A DNA stretch of 64,000 nucleotides, taken from assembly GCA_037127315.1 (NCBI GenBank), contig JBBBDQ010000913.1:5917501-5981500 (forward strand), given 5' to 3'. Positions 33,091 to 44,170 of this stretch are shown one piece after another. A program made the position numbers and the translations under genes. Source of the DNA: Ascarosepion bandense. Its lineage: Eukaryota; Mollusca; Cephalopoda; Sepiida; Sepiidae. Each line of letters begins with the position of its first letter. The stretch's first letter is position 1. Under the pieces are notes generated by a model, which saw only the letters and a program-made list of their open reading frames with translations, had not been told where the DNA came from and ran no database searches.

Positions 33091-33590
33091 AAGAAGTGAA
33101 TATTATGAGGATAAGAAGGATAGATAATGACTGAGTCTTGGCTTGAAGAGGTTAATATTGTGGCCTAGAGGGTTACAGTTAAAATGGCTATTATGAACGA
33201 GGCGTGTGATTTGAATGTCATAGAAGGTCATAGAAGGTGAATATTATGAGGATAAGAAGGATAGATAATGACTGAGTCTTGGCTTGAAGAGGTTAATATT
33301 GTGGTCTAGAGGGTTACTGTTAAAATGGTTATGACGAACAAGGCGTGTGATTTGAATGTCATAGAAGATCATAGGAAGTGAATATTATGAGGATAAGAAG
33401 GATAGATAATGATTGAGTCTTGACTCAAAAAGATTGATATTGTAGTATGGAGAGTTACTGTTAAAATGGTTATGACGAATGAGGTGTGTGATATGAATGT
33501 AAGGGAAGTTGGTAGGGAGTGAATATTATGAGGGTAGGAAGGATAGATAGCGATTGACCTTGAAGATGTTAAGATTGTAGAGTTCATGAA
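33091..33590 (+). repeat. 141-bp tandem repeat, about 3.5 units
   Basis: gtgaatattatgaggataag recurs at 33096, 33237, 33379 and (diverged) 33519. It begins immediately after the RTE end. Confidence 0.85.
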
Positions 33591-33611
33591 AGCTCTTTTT
33601 TCATTTTTTTT

Positions 33612-34062
33612 TTTTATAATCGTGTCGTCCCAAGCAAGGCATTTTACTGCCACTGTTGAGCAGGGGATTATATAGGAGGTAAGTAATGAGAAAGAGTGAC
33701 AAGTTACAGGGGGTGTCAGGAAGAGGGTAGGAGAAGGATGAGAATACTGATGAGAGAGAGAGGGGGGATGCAAGTTAGTGAGATAGGAGATGACTATTGA
33801 CTTTACATTTTGATTCTTGAAGATTGTAGTCGTCGGGAAAGCAAGTAAACAGAAGTGAATTCAACAGGCGGGAAATTCGAGAAAAGAAGCTGATGGAGTA
33901 GAATTTGCGTTTACAGAAAACGGGTGGAACCTAGTTGCTAATCTTGTGGCTCGAGCAAATTCATGTATGGGGTGGGTACCAGTGAGCCAAGTTCATCTGA
34001 GCAGAAACCATGAAAGTATTTGTAAAAGAAACACAGGGAAGCCACATTGCGCCGGTGATTCT
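33612..34062 (-). mobile_element. jockey/CR1-like LINE 3' end, degraded
   Basis: Starts with a T-run and gtgtcgtcccaagcaaggca, has the LINE 3' UTR and C-terminal text with several frameshifts, and is cut at about 34062. 34063-34530 holds nothing recognisable. Confidence 0.7.
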
Positions 34063-34532
34063 TCGTTGGATTTTTACTTACGCGACAATCTGTTCCACAA
34101 AATGACTGTTTTTGAGAAATAGCTGTCTGGGGAAAATTTACTTTTGACCTTTACATCTATTATGTCAATTGTGTCTTTCGTCTATGAATGCTACAAAAAA
34201 TTAGCATCGCTTCTCCTGCATTGTCCTGGATACGACGATAAACTATATCCGGCAGGCAGCAAGGCCACTGATTGACACATTTTGATGAGTGTGGATCCAC
34301 CTCTTAATTTCTGTTGTTTTCAGGTCCATCCTGAACAGAACGGGTAACCTCTGTTAATGTCCCCGCTATGGGTAAATAGTTAAATGGAGTCAAATATCTA
34401 TGAATGTATATATCTTTATAGTAAAAAGAACAGCAATACATTTTTTGAAAAATTATTACCGGTAATACGACAACTCTTTACGTTAACTTAAACTGATTTA
34501 CAAACTAATTTTCTTACAACCTAAAATTCTTA

Positions 34533-34822
34533 TCGGCATTCAGTTAAGTCACATACATGATACATACTAAGGCGATCACGTCTCGAATGAAACGTGACTG
34601 ACTGGGCAGAAGATTTTCCAGCAATAGGTTGCCATTACTTTCTGCGGTAGACTGGTTTCCAGCCAAGGCTACAGAACCCGATTTGTCCTGCTGGAGCGAG
34701 AACAGACCTTTCCCAAGAGTTTTGCGCGTAAGCGAATACAACGAGTTCAACTATAATTTGAACCCGGCGCTCCGATTTCACGTTCCGAGCCGATATCCAC
34801 TACACAACAACGGTATCGGTAT
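34533..34822 (-). mobile_element. tRNA-derived SINE
   Basis: Tail at left (cattcagttaagtcacatac), head at right (ccgatatccactacacaac). The body has a deletion that removes the usual gggttaaataac block. Confidence 0.75.
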
Positions 34823-34835
34823 CCTATTGTCGGCA

Positions 34836-35130
34836 TTCAGTCAGTTAAGTGCCATACGTGATTTGGGCGATCATGTCTCGAAAGGGTAGGTTGCCATTGC
34901 TTTTTGCGGTAGACTGGTTAAATAACCTAATCTGTCCTGTTATTTAACAGGACGGATTAGGTTCTATATTTATATTTATTTAACCCATAACTGGAGGGAA
35001 GAGACGGATTAATACTTTTCCCTAGAGTATTTGTCAGTAAGTGAATGCAAGGAATTCAACTGGAATTCGGACTCGGCTCTTCCGATTTGTCGTTCCGACT
35101 CGATATCCACTGCACCAGAACGCACATTGT
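34836..35130 (-). mobile_element. tRNA-derived SINE with internal foldback
   Basis: Same family as its left neighbour. Around 34915-34985 the acctaatctgtcctgttatt block is followed by its own reverse complement, a local inversion-duplication. Confidence 0.72.
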
Positions 35131-35253
35131 CGGCATTAAATAACCCATTCATTTTGATACAATGTAAAACAAAATAAACCTAACTAAACTTAATACTGTA
35201 TTATTTATAAAGTAGTAATTAATAATGATAAACGCATTGGCTAAAACACTTAC

Positions 35254-35447
35254 CACTTCCAGAACTTTCTTGACCACTCCCAAATTTCGAGAATGTAGAA
35301 CAAAATTTGGCCATTCAGAACTTCGTAGGGTGCGTAGCGTCTCATGAAGGGTGCGTTCGTTTTTTGCAAGATGATGCAAAGATGGCAGAAATATTGGATT
35401 CACTTTGATTTTTGTTTCCCGGAGTTTCAAAATAGGAGAAAAATCAT
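35254..35447 (-). CDS. iGluR-like exon C (amino-terminal domain, lobe 2)
   Basis: Acceptor ttttttcttaaag and donor GTAAGT bound 194 nt: two bases plus 64 codons, ending in phase 0. With exon B the junction reads VFLSD-N-DFSPILKLRETKI. That is the hinge strand followed by the 'DNDFSPILKL' helix expected in an iGluR amino-terminal domain. The segment ends WPNFVLHSRNLGVVKKVLEV, the usual 'iil......a..il..a' pattern of the central beta-alpha unit. The 10-kb intron before it holds the PLE tandem array. Confidence 0.85.
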
Positions 35448-35764
35448 CTTTAAGAAAAAAGTAAAAAACATTATTGCGGAAAAATATTACTACTGAAAGA
35501 TGATCTTCATATTACAGTGTTTTAAAGTTTTATGTTTGTATGGACTTTGGTTCTTGTTTACTGTAAAGAACACAAGCCCCAATGTTTGTAACGGTATTTT
35601 TTATACACTCACTCTCTCTCTCTCCCTCTATATATATATCTATATATATATACATATATATAGGTGTGTGTGTCTCTGTGTGTGTTTTATTAACACATGA
35701 ATAATAATACTATACATATGTACACCCTCCTCATAAGTATAGTTAATAATTTACGTCACTATAT
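35448..35764. other. intron sequence with TA/TG microsatellite
   Basis: No gene. A CTCT/TATA/TGTG compound microsatellite lies at 35612-35690. Confidence 0.6.
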
Positions 35765-36294
35765 ATAACTAGAAGAAATAATACTCAGACTATCCAAAAT
35801 CACCGCAAAATCTGAAGCTGAACACCGCGCTAAAATTGTCAAAAAACTTAATTCACTATACAATGGCACGATCACTCTTCCCAAAAAATTCGATAAATTC
35901 ATAAATCTTTCCAACCACCAACTAACTAAGCACCAAGAAGAATTACTCAACCTTGGACCTAACTGCCATATATACCGTAAGTATAACCAGCTTACTAAAA
36001 AAATTGAAATAGAAACGCTCTATCAAAGCATCACTAAATTACAAGATGAAAAACTTATAACCGTTAAACCCGAACTGAAAGATCTACTTAAGGCTGAGGC
36101 AATCAAAGATCGCCATGATAAAAGCAGAAGCTCCTCAAAAATTCTATCGAAACAACTAAAAAGTGCCGCGCACGAACTACGCAACCACCTTCACATAATT
36201 GTAAAAAAAGCTGACAAGGCTAACATCTTTGTTGTACTTAACAAATAGCTTAAATGTTCTATGTTTACTGTGTGTTATTATTTACTCTTTGATA

Positions 36295-37137
36295 ATGGCT
36301 TATGTGAGCCGAAAGCTTAGACCTGATAAAAAATTCAACAAATACTGTGATTTTTTGTTGTCTTTTAACGACATCACCATCAAGTATATCAGACGGTATG
36401 AACGGATCCTACACAAAATTAATAGACAAAACTTGTCTATATTATTCAATGAAACCTGCATTAATGAAAAAATGCTGCCAAAATACACACAATTTAAATT
36501 ACATGATCCAGCAGCCCAACACACCATCACCACCTTGAAATATAAATGGAGCCTTGTGAAAAGGCAAATTGAAATAGCGAAAGAAAATCTTGACACATTA
36601 TACAAGAACAAACATGACCTCTACAACAAACTGAAAGATATAACTACCTCAAACCAACTAGAAGAAATAATACTCAGACTATCCAAAATCACCGCAAAAT
36701 CTGAAGCTGAACACCGCGCTAAAATTGTCAAAAAACTTAATTCACTATACAATGGCACGATCACTCTTCCCAAAAAATTCGATAAATTCATAAATCTTTC
36801 CAACCACCAACTAACTAAGCACCAAGAAGAATTACTCAACCTTGGACCTAACTGCCATATATACCGTAAGTATAACCAGCTTACTAAAAAAATTGAAATA
36901 GAAACGCTCTATCAAAGCATCACTAAATTACAAGATGAAAAACTTATAACCGTTAAACCCGAACTGAAAGATCTACTTAAGGCTGAGGCAATCAAAGATC
37001 GCCATGATAAAAGCAGAAGCTCCTCAAAAATTCTATCGAAACAACTAAAAAGTGCCGCGCACGAACTACGCAACCACCTTCACATAATTGTAAAAAAAGC
37101 TGACAAGGCAAACATCTTTGTTGTACTTAACAAATAG
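36295..37137 (+). CDS. PLE ORF N-terminal part, array unit 1
   Basis: 280 codons from the ATG at 36295 (MAYVSRKLRPDKKFNKYC). Lysine-rich and helical. It contains the PLE block KKFDKFINLSNHQLTKHQEE then LLNLGPNCHIYRK, the conserved 'vvNLS...Lt..e..lLnlGp.f' region preceding the PLE reverse transcriptase. It ends HIIVKKADKANIFVVLNK and a TAG. 'iv.KADK....vvl' is where the RT palm begins, so the protein stops at the threshold of the RT and cannot be a polymerase. The upstream TTG-extended frame begins in the preceding unit and is not a likely start. Expression is unknown. Confidence 0.8.
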   Translation: MAYVSRKLRPDKKFNKYCDFLLSFNDITIKYIRRYERILHKINRQNLSILFNETCINEKMLPKYTQFKLHDPAAQHTITTLKYKWSLVKRQIEIAKENLDTLYKNKHDLYNKLKDITTSNQLEEIILRLSKITAKSEAEHRAKIVKKLNSLYNGTITLPKKFDKFINLSNHQLTKHQEELLNLGPNCHIYRKYNQLTKKIEIETLYQSITKLQDEKLITVKPELKDLLKAEAIKDRHDKSRSSSKILSKQLKSAAHELRNHLHIIVKKADKANIFVVLNK

Positions 37138-37183
37138 CTTAAATGTTCTATGTTTACTGTGTGTTATTATTTACTCTTTGATA

Positions 37184-38026
37184 ATGGCTTATGTGAGCCG
37201 AAAGCTTAGACCTGATAAAAAATTCAACAAATACTGTGATTTTTTGTTGTCTTTTAACGACATCACCATCAAGTATATCAGACGGTATGAACGGATCCTA
37301 CACAAAATTAATAGACAAAACTTGTCTATATTATTCAATGAAACCTGCATTAATGAAAAAATGCTGCCAAAATACACACAATTTAAATTACATGATCCAG
37401 CAGCCCAACACACCATCACCACCTTGAAATATAAATGGAGCCTTGTGAAAAGGCAAATTGAAATAGCGAAAGAAAATCTTGACACATTATACAAGAACAA
37501 ACATGACCTCTACAACAAACTGAAAGATATAACTACCTCAAACCAACTAGAAGAAATAATACTCAGACTATCCAAAATCACCGCAAAATCTGAAGCTGAA
37601 CACCGCGCTAAAATTGTCAAAAAACTTAATTCACTATACAATGGCACGATCACTCTTCCCAAAAAATTCGATAAATTCATAAATCTTTCCAACCACCAAC
37701 TAACTAAGCACCAAGAAGAATTACTCAACCTTGGACCTAACTGCCATATATACCGTAAGTATAACCAGCTTACTAAAAAAATTGAAATAGAAACGCTCTA
37801 TCAAAGCATCACTAAATTACAAGATGAAAAACTTATAACCGTTAAACCCGAACTGAAAGATCTACTTAAGGCTGAGGCAATCAAAGATCGCCATGATAAA
37901 AGCAGAAGCTCCTCAAAAATTCTATCGAAACAACTAAAAAGTGCCGCGCACGAACTACGCAACCACCTTCACATAATTGTAAAAAAAGCTGACAAGGCTA
38001 ACATCTTTGTTGTACTTAACAAATAG
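37184..38026 (+). CDS. PLE ORF N-terminal part, array unit 2
   Basis: Identical protein to unit 1. The nucleotide sequence differs at one synonymous site near the end (GCT instead of GCA in KADKANIF). Confidence 0.8.
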   Translation: MAYVSRKLRPDKKFNKYCDFLLSFNDITIKYIRRYERILHKINRQNLSILFNETCINEKMLPKYTQFKLHDPAAQHTITTLKYKWSLVKRQIEIAKENLDTLYKNKHDLYNKLKDITTSNQLEEIILRLSKITAKSEAEHRAKIVKKLNSLYNGTITLPKKFDKFINLSNHQLTKHQEELLNLGPNCHIYRKYNQLTKKIEIETLYQSITKLQDEKLITVKPELKDLLKAEAIKDRHDKSRSSSKILSKQLKSAAHELRNHLHIIVKKADKANIFVVLNK

Positions 38027-38072
38027 CTTAAATGTTCTATGTTTACTGTGTGTTATTATTTACTCTTTGATA

Positions 38073-38915
38073 ATGGCTTATGTGAGCCGAAAGCTTAGAC
38101 CTGATAAAAAATTCAACAAATACTGTGATTTTTTGTTGTCTTTTAACGACATCACCATCAAGTATATCAGACGGTATGAACGGATCCTACACAAAATTAA
38201 TAGACAAAACTTGTCTATATTATTCAATGAAACCTGCATTAATGAAAAAATGCTGCCAAAATACACACAATTTAAATTACATGATCCAGCAGCCCAACAC
38301 ACCATCACCACCTTGAAATATAAATGGAGCCTTGTGAAAAGGCAAATTGAAATAGCGAAAGAAAATCTTGACACATTATACAAGAACAAACATGACCTCT
38401 ACAACAAACTGAAAGATATAACTACCTCAAACCAACTAGAAGAAATAATACTCAGACTATCCAAAATCACCGCAAAATCTGAAGCTGAACACCGCGCTAA
38501 AATTGTCAAAAAACTTAATTCACTATACAATGGCACGATCACTCTTCCCAAAAAATTCGATAAATTCATAAATCTTTCCAACCACCAACTAACTAAGCAC
38601 CAAGAAGAATTACTCAACCTTGGACCTAACTGCCATATATACCGTAAGTATAACCAGCTTACTAAAAAAATTGAAATAGAAACGCTCTATCAAAGCATCA
38701 CTAAATTACAAGATGAAAAACTTATAACCGTTAAACCCGAACTGAAAGATCTACTTAAGGCTGAGGCAATCAAAGATCGCCATGATAAAAGCAGAAGCTC
38801 CTCAAAAATTCTATCGAAACAACTAAAAAGTGCCGCGCACGAACTACGCAACCACCTTCACATAATTGTAAAAAAAGCTGACAAGGCAAACATCTTTGTT
38901 GTACTTAACAAGTAA
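38073..38915 (+). CDS. PLE ORF N-terminal part, array unit 3
   Basis: Identical protein, ending with the GCA variant. The stop region differs slightly (AAG TAA instead of AAA TAG), and the following leader has small changes (tgtttgctatgtg). Confidence 0.8.
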   Translation: MAYVSRKLRPDKKFNKYCDFLLSFNDITIKYIRRYERILHKINRQNLSILFNETCINEKMLPKYTQFKLHDPAAQHTITTLKYKWSLVKRQIEIAKENLDTLYKNKHDLYNKLKDITTSNQLEEIILRLSKITAKSEAEHRAKIVKKLNSLYNGTITLPKKFDKFINLSNHQLTKHQEELLNLGPNCHIYRKYNQLTKKIEIETLYQSITKLQDEKLITVKPELKDLLKAEAIKDRHDKSRSSSKILSKQLKSAAHELRNHLHIIVKKADKANIFVVLNK

Positions 38916-38959
38916 ACAATGTTCTATGTTTGCTATGTGTTATTATTTACTCTTTGATA

Positions 38960-39810
38960 ATGGCTTATGTGAGCCGAGAAAGCTTAGACCTGATAAAAAA
39001 TTCAACAAATACTGTGATTTTTTGTTGTCTTTTAACGACATCACCATCAAGTATATCAGACGAGTATGAACGGATCCTACACAAAATTAATAGACAAAAC
39101 TTGTCTACATATTATTCAATGAAACCTGCAAATTAATGAAAAAATACTAGCAAGAAATACACAATTTAAATTACATGATCCAGCAGCCCAACACACCATC
39201 ACCACCTTGAAATATAAATGGAGCCTTGTGAAAAGGCAAATTGAAATAGCAAAAGAAAATCTTGACAGCGCTATACAAGAACAAACATGACTATACAACA
39301 AGCTGAAAGATATATGCCACCTCAAAAACCAACTAGAAGAAATAATATCTACAGACTATCCAAAATCACCGCAAAATCTGAAGCTGAACACCTTTAAAAT
39401 TGACAAAAAACTTAAATTCACTATACAATGGCACGATCCTCTTTCCCAAAAATTCGATAAATTCATAGAAATCTTTCAACCACCAACTAACTAAGCACCA
39501 AGAAAAATTACTCAACCTTGGACCTAACTGCCATATATACCGTGGTAAACTGACTTACTAAAAAAATTGAAATAGAAACGCTCTATCGTATCACTAAATT
39601 ACAGATGAAAAACTTATAACCGTTAAACCCGAACTGAAAGATCTCTGCCGCAAAGGCTGAGGCAATCAAAGATCGCCATGACCAAAAACGGAAAACTCCT
39701 CAAAAATTCTATCAAAACAACTAAAAAGTGCCGCGCACGAACTACGCAACCACCTTCACATAATTGTAAAAAAAGCTGACAAGGCTAACATCTTTGTTGT
39801 GCCAACAATA
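38960..39810 (+). pseudogene. PLE array unit 4, riddled with indels
   Basis: Same unit, but with many 1-6 nt insertions and deletions (gccgagaaagc, agacgagtatg, tctacatatta, cgtggtaaactg). The ORF is broken almost from the start. Substitutions are few compared with indels, and the neighbours are identical to each other. This looks like uncorrected sequencing error as much as decay. Confidence 0.7.
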
Positions 39811-39857
39811 ACTTAAATGTTCTATGTTTACTGTGTGTTATTATTTACTCTTTGATA

Positions 39858-40693
39858 ATGGCTTATGTGACAGAAAGCTTAGACCTGATAAAGAATTCAA
39901 CAAGTATTACTGCTGATTTTGGCAATGGCATAACGACATCACCATCAAGTATATCAGACGGTATGAACGGATCCTACTACAAAATTAATAGACAAAACTT
40001 GTCTATGTTATTCAATGAAGCCTGCATTAATGAAAAAATGCTGCCGAAATACACACAATTTAAGTACATGATCCAGCAGCCCAACACACCATCACCACCT
40101 TGAAATATAAATGGAGCCTTGTGAAAAGGCCAATTGAAATAGCAGAGAAAATCTTGACACATTATACAAGAACAAACATGACCTCTACAACAAACTGAAG
40201 ATATAACTACCTCAAACCAACTAGAAGAAATAATACTCAGACTATCCAAAATCACCGCAAGAATCTGAAGCTGAACACCGCTTCAAGTCCCAACAAAAAA
40301 ACTTGAATTCACTATACAATGGCACGATCACTCTTCCCAAAAAATTCGATAAATTCATAAATCAACAACCGCAACTAACTAATACCAAGGAAAATTGCTC
40401 AACCTTGAATTTCACTACCATATATACCGTAAGTATAACCAGCTTACTAAAAAAATTGAAATAGAAACGCTCTATCAAAGCATCCCCTAAATATACAAGA
40501 TGAAAAACTTATAACCGTTAAACCCGAACTGAAAGATCTACTTAAGGCTGAGGCAATCTAGAATCGCCATGATAAGGCAAGCTCCTCAAAAATTCTATCG
40601 AAACAACTAAAAAGTGCCGCGCACAGGCAACCACCTTCACATAATTGTAAAAAAAGCTGACAAGGCAAACATCTTTGTTGTACTTAACAAATA
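39858..40693 (+). pseudogene. PLE array unit 5, riddled with indels
   Basis: The same pattern as unit 4: scattered small indels and clustered changes (ttggcaatggcataa for tttgttgtcttttaa), several in or near simple runs. The frame is lost. Unit 6 follows in perfect form. Confidence 0.7.
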
Positions 40694-40740
40694 GCTTAAA
40701 TGTTCTATGTTTACTGTGTGTTATTATTTACTCTTTGATA

Positions 40741-41583
40741 ATGGCTTATGTGAGCCGAAAGCTTAGACCTGATAAAAAATTCAACAAATACTGTGATTTT
40801 TTGTTGTCTTTTAACGACATCACCATCAAGTATATCAGACGGTATGAACGGATCCTACACAAAATTAATAGACAAAACTTGTCTATATTATTCAATGAAA
40901 CCTGCATTAATGAAAAAATGCTGCCAAAATACACACAATTTAAATTACATGATCCAGCAGCCCAACACACCATCACCACCTTGAAATATAAATGGAGCCT
41001 TGTGAAAAGGCAAATTGAAATAGCGAAAGAAAATCTTGACACATTATACAAGAACAAACATGACCTCTACAACAAACTGAAAGATATAACTACCTCAAAC
41101 CAACTAGAAGAAATAATACTCAGACTATCCAAAATCACCGCAAAATCTGAAGCTGAACACCGCGCTAAAATTGTCAAAAAACTTAATTCACTATACAATG
41201 GCACGATCACTCTTCCCAAAAAATTCGATAAATTCATAAATCTTTCCAACCACCAACTAACTAAGCACCAAGAAGAATTACTCAACCTTGGACCTAACTG
41301 CCATATATACCGTAAGTATAACCAGCTTACTAAAAAAATTGAAATAGAAACGCTCTATCAAAGCATCACTAAATTACAAGATGAAAAACTTATAACCGTT
41401 AAACCCGAACTGAAAGATCTACTTAAGGCTGAGGCAATCAAAGATCGCCATGATAAAAGCAGAAGCTCCTCAAAAATTCTATCGAAACAACTAAAAAGTG
41501 CCGCGCACGAACTACGCAACCACCTTCACATAATTGTAAAAAAAGCTGACAAGGCTAACATCTTTGTTGTACTTAACAAATAG
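40741..41583 (+). CDS. PLE ORF N-terminal part, array unit 6
   Basis: Identical protein to units 1-3, GCT variant. Confidence 0.8.
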   Translation: MAYVSRKLRPDKKFNKYCDFLLSFNDITIKYIRRYERILHKINRQNLSILFNETCINEKMLPKYTQFKLHDPAAQHTITTLKYKWSLVKRQIEIAKENLDTLYKNKHDLYNKLKDITTSNQLEEIILRLSKITAKSEAEHRAKIVKKLNSLYNGTITLPKKFDKFINLSNHQLTKHQEELLNLGPNCHIYRKYNQLTKKIEIETLYQSITKLQDEKLITVKPELKDLLKAEAIKDRHDKSRSSSKILSKQLKSAAHELRNHLHIIVKKADKANIFVVLNK

Positions 41584-41629
41584 CTTAAATGTTCTATGTT
41601 TACTGTGTGTTATTATTTACTCTTTGATA

Positions 41630-42472
41630 ATGGCTTATGTGAGCCGAAAGCTTAGACCTGATAAAAAATTCAACAAATACTGTGATTTTTTGTTGTCTTT
41701 TAACGACATCACCATCAAGTATATCAGACGGTATGAACGGATCCTACACAAAATTAATAGACAAAACTTGTCTATATTATTCAATGAAACCTGCATTAAT
41801 GAAAAAATGCTGCCAAAATACACACAATTTAAATTACATGATCCAGCAGCCCAACACACCATCACCACCTTGAAATATAAATGGAGCCTTGTGAAAAGGC
41901 AAATTGAAATAGCGAAAGAAAATCTTGACACATTATACAAGAACAAACATGACCTCTACAACAAACTGAAAGATATAACTACCTCAAACCAACTAGAAGA
42001 AATAATACTCAGACTATCCAAAATCACCGCAAAATCTGAAGCTGAACACCGCGCTAAAATTGTCAAAAAACTTAATTCACTATACAATGGCACGATCACT
42101 CTTCCCAAAAAATTCGATAAATTCATAAATCTTTCCAACCACCAACTAACTAAGCACCAAGAAGAATTACTCAACCTTGGACCTAACTGCCATATATACC
42201 GTAAGTATAACCAGCTTACTAAAAAAATTGAAATAGAAACGCTCTATCAAAGCATCACTAAATTACAAGATGAAAAACTTATAACCGTTAAACCCGAACT
42301 GAAAGATCTACTTAAGGCTGAGGCAATCAAAGATCGCCATGATAAAAGCAGAAGCTCCTCAAAAATTCTATCGAAACAACTAAAAAGTGCCGCGCACGAA
42401 CTACGCAACCACCTTCACATAATTGTAAAAAAAGCTGACAAGGCTAACATCTTTGTTGTACTTAACAAATAG
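41630..42472 (+). CDS. PLE ORF N-terminal part, array unit 7
   Basis: Identical protein, GCT variant. The next, partial unit (42473-42691) begins normally with gagcctgaaagcttaaagac (small insertions) and breaks off in a TA tract. Confidence 0.8.
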   Translation: MAYVSRKLRPDKKFNKYCDFLLSFNDITIKYIRRYERILHKINRQNLSILFNETCINEKMLPKYTQFKLHDPAAQHTITTLKYKWSLVKRQIEIAKENLDTLYKNKHDLYNKLKDITTSNQLEEIILRLSKITAKSEAEHRAKIVKKLNSLYNGTITLPKKFDKFINLSNHQLTKHQEELLNLGPNCHIYRKYNQLTKKIEIETLYQSITKLQDEKLITVKPELKDLLKAEAIKDRHDKSRSSSKILSKQLKSAAHELRNHLHIIVKKADKANIFVVLNK

Positions 42473-42686
42473 CTTAAATGTTCTATGTTTACTGTGTGTT
42501 ATTATTTACTCTTTGATAATGGCTTATGTGAGCCTGAAAGCTTAAAGACCTGATAAAAAATTCAACAAATACTGTGATTTTTTGTTGTCTTTTAACGACA
42601 TCACCATCAAGTATATCAGACGGTATGAACGGATCCTACACAAAATTAATAGACAAAACTTGTCTATATTATTCAATGAAACCTGC

Positions 42687-42690
<4 letters not shown>

Positions 42691-42742
<52 letters not shown>
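42691..42742. repeat. (TA)n microsatellite at the array edge
   Basis: Perfect TA tract between the last PLE unit and the 3' end of the ribozyme-SINE. A second one (42870-42892) lies on the other side of the SINE. Confidence 0.9.
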
Positions 42743-42745
<3 letters not shown>

Positions 42746-42870
42746 CGTCCGCAGACAGATCTGTTTTGCCGTATCACAGCTCATCAGTACGTTTAGACTC
42801 CGATTGCTTTTTTACCCAGGATTGAAACCCGACCGAAATGGCGTCAGTCGGCGACTCTACCCCTGGGCTA
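42743..42870 (-). mobile_element. ribozyme-SINE, copy 2 (core mutated)
   Basis: Minus strand: TAGCCCAGGGGTAGAGTCG (A box) and GGTTTCAATCC (B box) form a tRNA-like head. CTGATGA (42787-42781), then GC...GC and AAAAC where GAAAC is expected, then the agatctgtctgcgga part. The G12-to-A change should abolish cleavage. The head is the best tRNA match of the three copies. Confidence 0.65.
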
Positions 42871-42892
42871 TATATATATATATATATATATA

Positions 42893-43355
42893 ATCATGTT
42901 ACCCCAAGCAAGGCATTCCACTGCCACTCTAGCGCAGGGGGTTACACAGGGCGATAGACGAGTTAGGATGTACATAGGGGGAGAGTTGGGGAGAATGGGC
43001 GGATTAGTGTGTTAGGAGGTGTCTATTGACCTTACATTTAAACTCCTGGAGGTTATAGCCGTCAGGGAAGCAAGCATGCGGAAGGGAATTCCACGGGCGT
43101 GAAGTGCGAGAAAAGAAGCTGTTGGAGTAGAAATTGCGGTTACATTTCATCGGTTTCACTGTAAAAAGGTGGGACCTATTTGCCAATCTAGTATCTCGTG
43201 CAAACTCACACCTAGGGGGCACCAGTGATTTAAGTTCATCAGAGCAGAAGCCATGAAAATATTTGTAGAAGAGGCACAGGGAAGCCACGTCACGCCGGTG
43301 AGAGAGTGACTGCAGGCGGTCAGCTAAGTCGGTACCAATCACATTATGCATTATT
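42893..43355 (-). mobile_element. jockey/CR1-like LINE 3' end
   Basis: Minus frame 43351-43004: HNVIGTDLADRLQSLSHRRD, FYKYFHGFCSDELKSLVPPR, RTSRPWNSLPHACFPDGYNL. It is intact over 115 codons, then the 3' UTR ends in the ccaagcaaggcattccactg block. 5' truncated at 43355. Confidence 0.85.
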
Positions 43356-43360
43356 ATTAT

Positions 43361-43495
43361 TATTAATTATTACTTTAGAAATGAATTGTACATTTTTTCC
43401 ATATGGGTAATACTCATTATTAACTACCTGATGAAACATTGTCGAAATAAAATGTACAATTTTGTAGTAGTTTGTACACGTTCTAAAGTAATAAT
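43361..43495 (+). repeat. decayed hammerhead-like element
   Basis: Related to 8480-8680 (attaactacctgatgaaaca, gtcgaaataaaatgtacaat, agtttgtac, attactttagaa/ttctaaagtaat outer stem). CTGATGA and GAAA remain but most of stem II is deleted. Confidence 0.55.
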
Positions 43496-43584
43496 ATATA
43501 TTCATTGCTCTATTTTTATACTGAGCACTGTTTTAAATTAATGTTTTGAATGTTGCCAATTATTTTCTTCGTTCCTTTTTCATT

Positions 43585-43628
<44 letters not shown>

Positions 43629-43779
43629 TTTAAAGGTAATTTTTAGTGGATACTCGTATCTAGTAGCTGCTCCGTTTATTTATTAAAAAGTACACTCATT
43701 TTCACCTACCGACTTTTATAATTGAAAAAAAATGATTAAAGACAAATATGCAAACTTCGTCAGGAATCGAACCTGCAAA

Positions 43780-44170
43780 ATATTAAAAAAAAAGTTGTAG
43801 ATATTTACATAAGCCATGTTTTCTATGTGTACGAGAAAAATTACAAATTATCCAATTCTAAATTACTCAATAAACGTAGTGAACTTCCATTAGTCATCAT
43901 TGTCTAAAACATACCCTAAAATATAGTTATTTTTTAAATATAGTTTAAATATAAAATTTCTTTTAAACTTTAAAATGTAGTTAAATATACTTTTAATTTT
44001 AAATTTTATAATATAGTTAAAATCTTAAAAGTTTAAATTTTGAATATAGTTAACATATAGTTATTATTTTAAAACATATAGTCAAAAATATTAAATCATT
44101 TTTTTTAAATATAGTTAATTTTTTAGATATAGTTAATTTTTTATCCTAAAATATACATTATTTTTCTTGA
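43780..44170 (+). repeat. PLE C-terminal relic and tatagtta-rich sequence
   Basis: 43830-43920 reads KLLNKRSELPLVIIV, a decayed form of the PLE C-terminal 'lLnkr.e....chh.nkY' seen better at 54930-55025. It continues into a degenerate ttaaatatagtta repeat. Confidence 0.45.

Larger units (their letters stand above)
35765..42691 (+). mobile_element. tandem array of an 889-bp Penelope-like element unit
   Basis: A 5'-truncated unit (35765-36246) is followed by seven full units starting at about 36247, 37136, 38025, 38914, 39812, 40693 and 41582, and a partial unit cut by (TA)n at 42691. The exact period is 889 bp between intact units. Each unit holds a leader of about 48 bp and the N-terminal 280 codons of a PLE protein, then a stop. 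No RT core, no GIY-YIG. It sits in the intron between exons B and C of the receptor gene, on the opposite strand. Confidence 0.93.
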
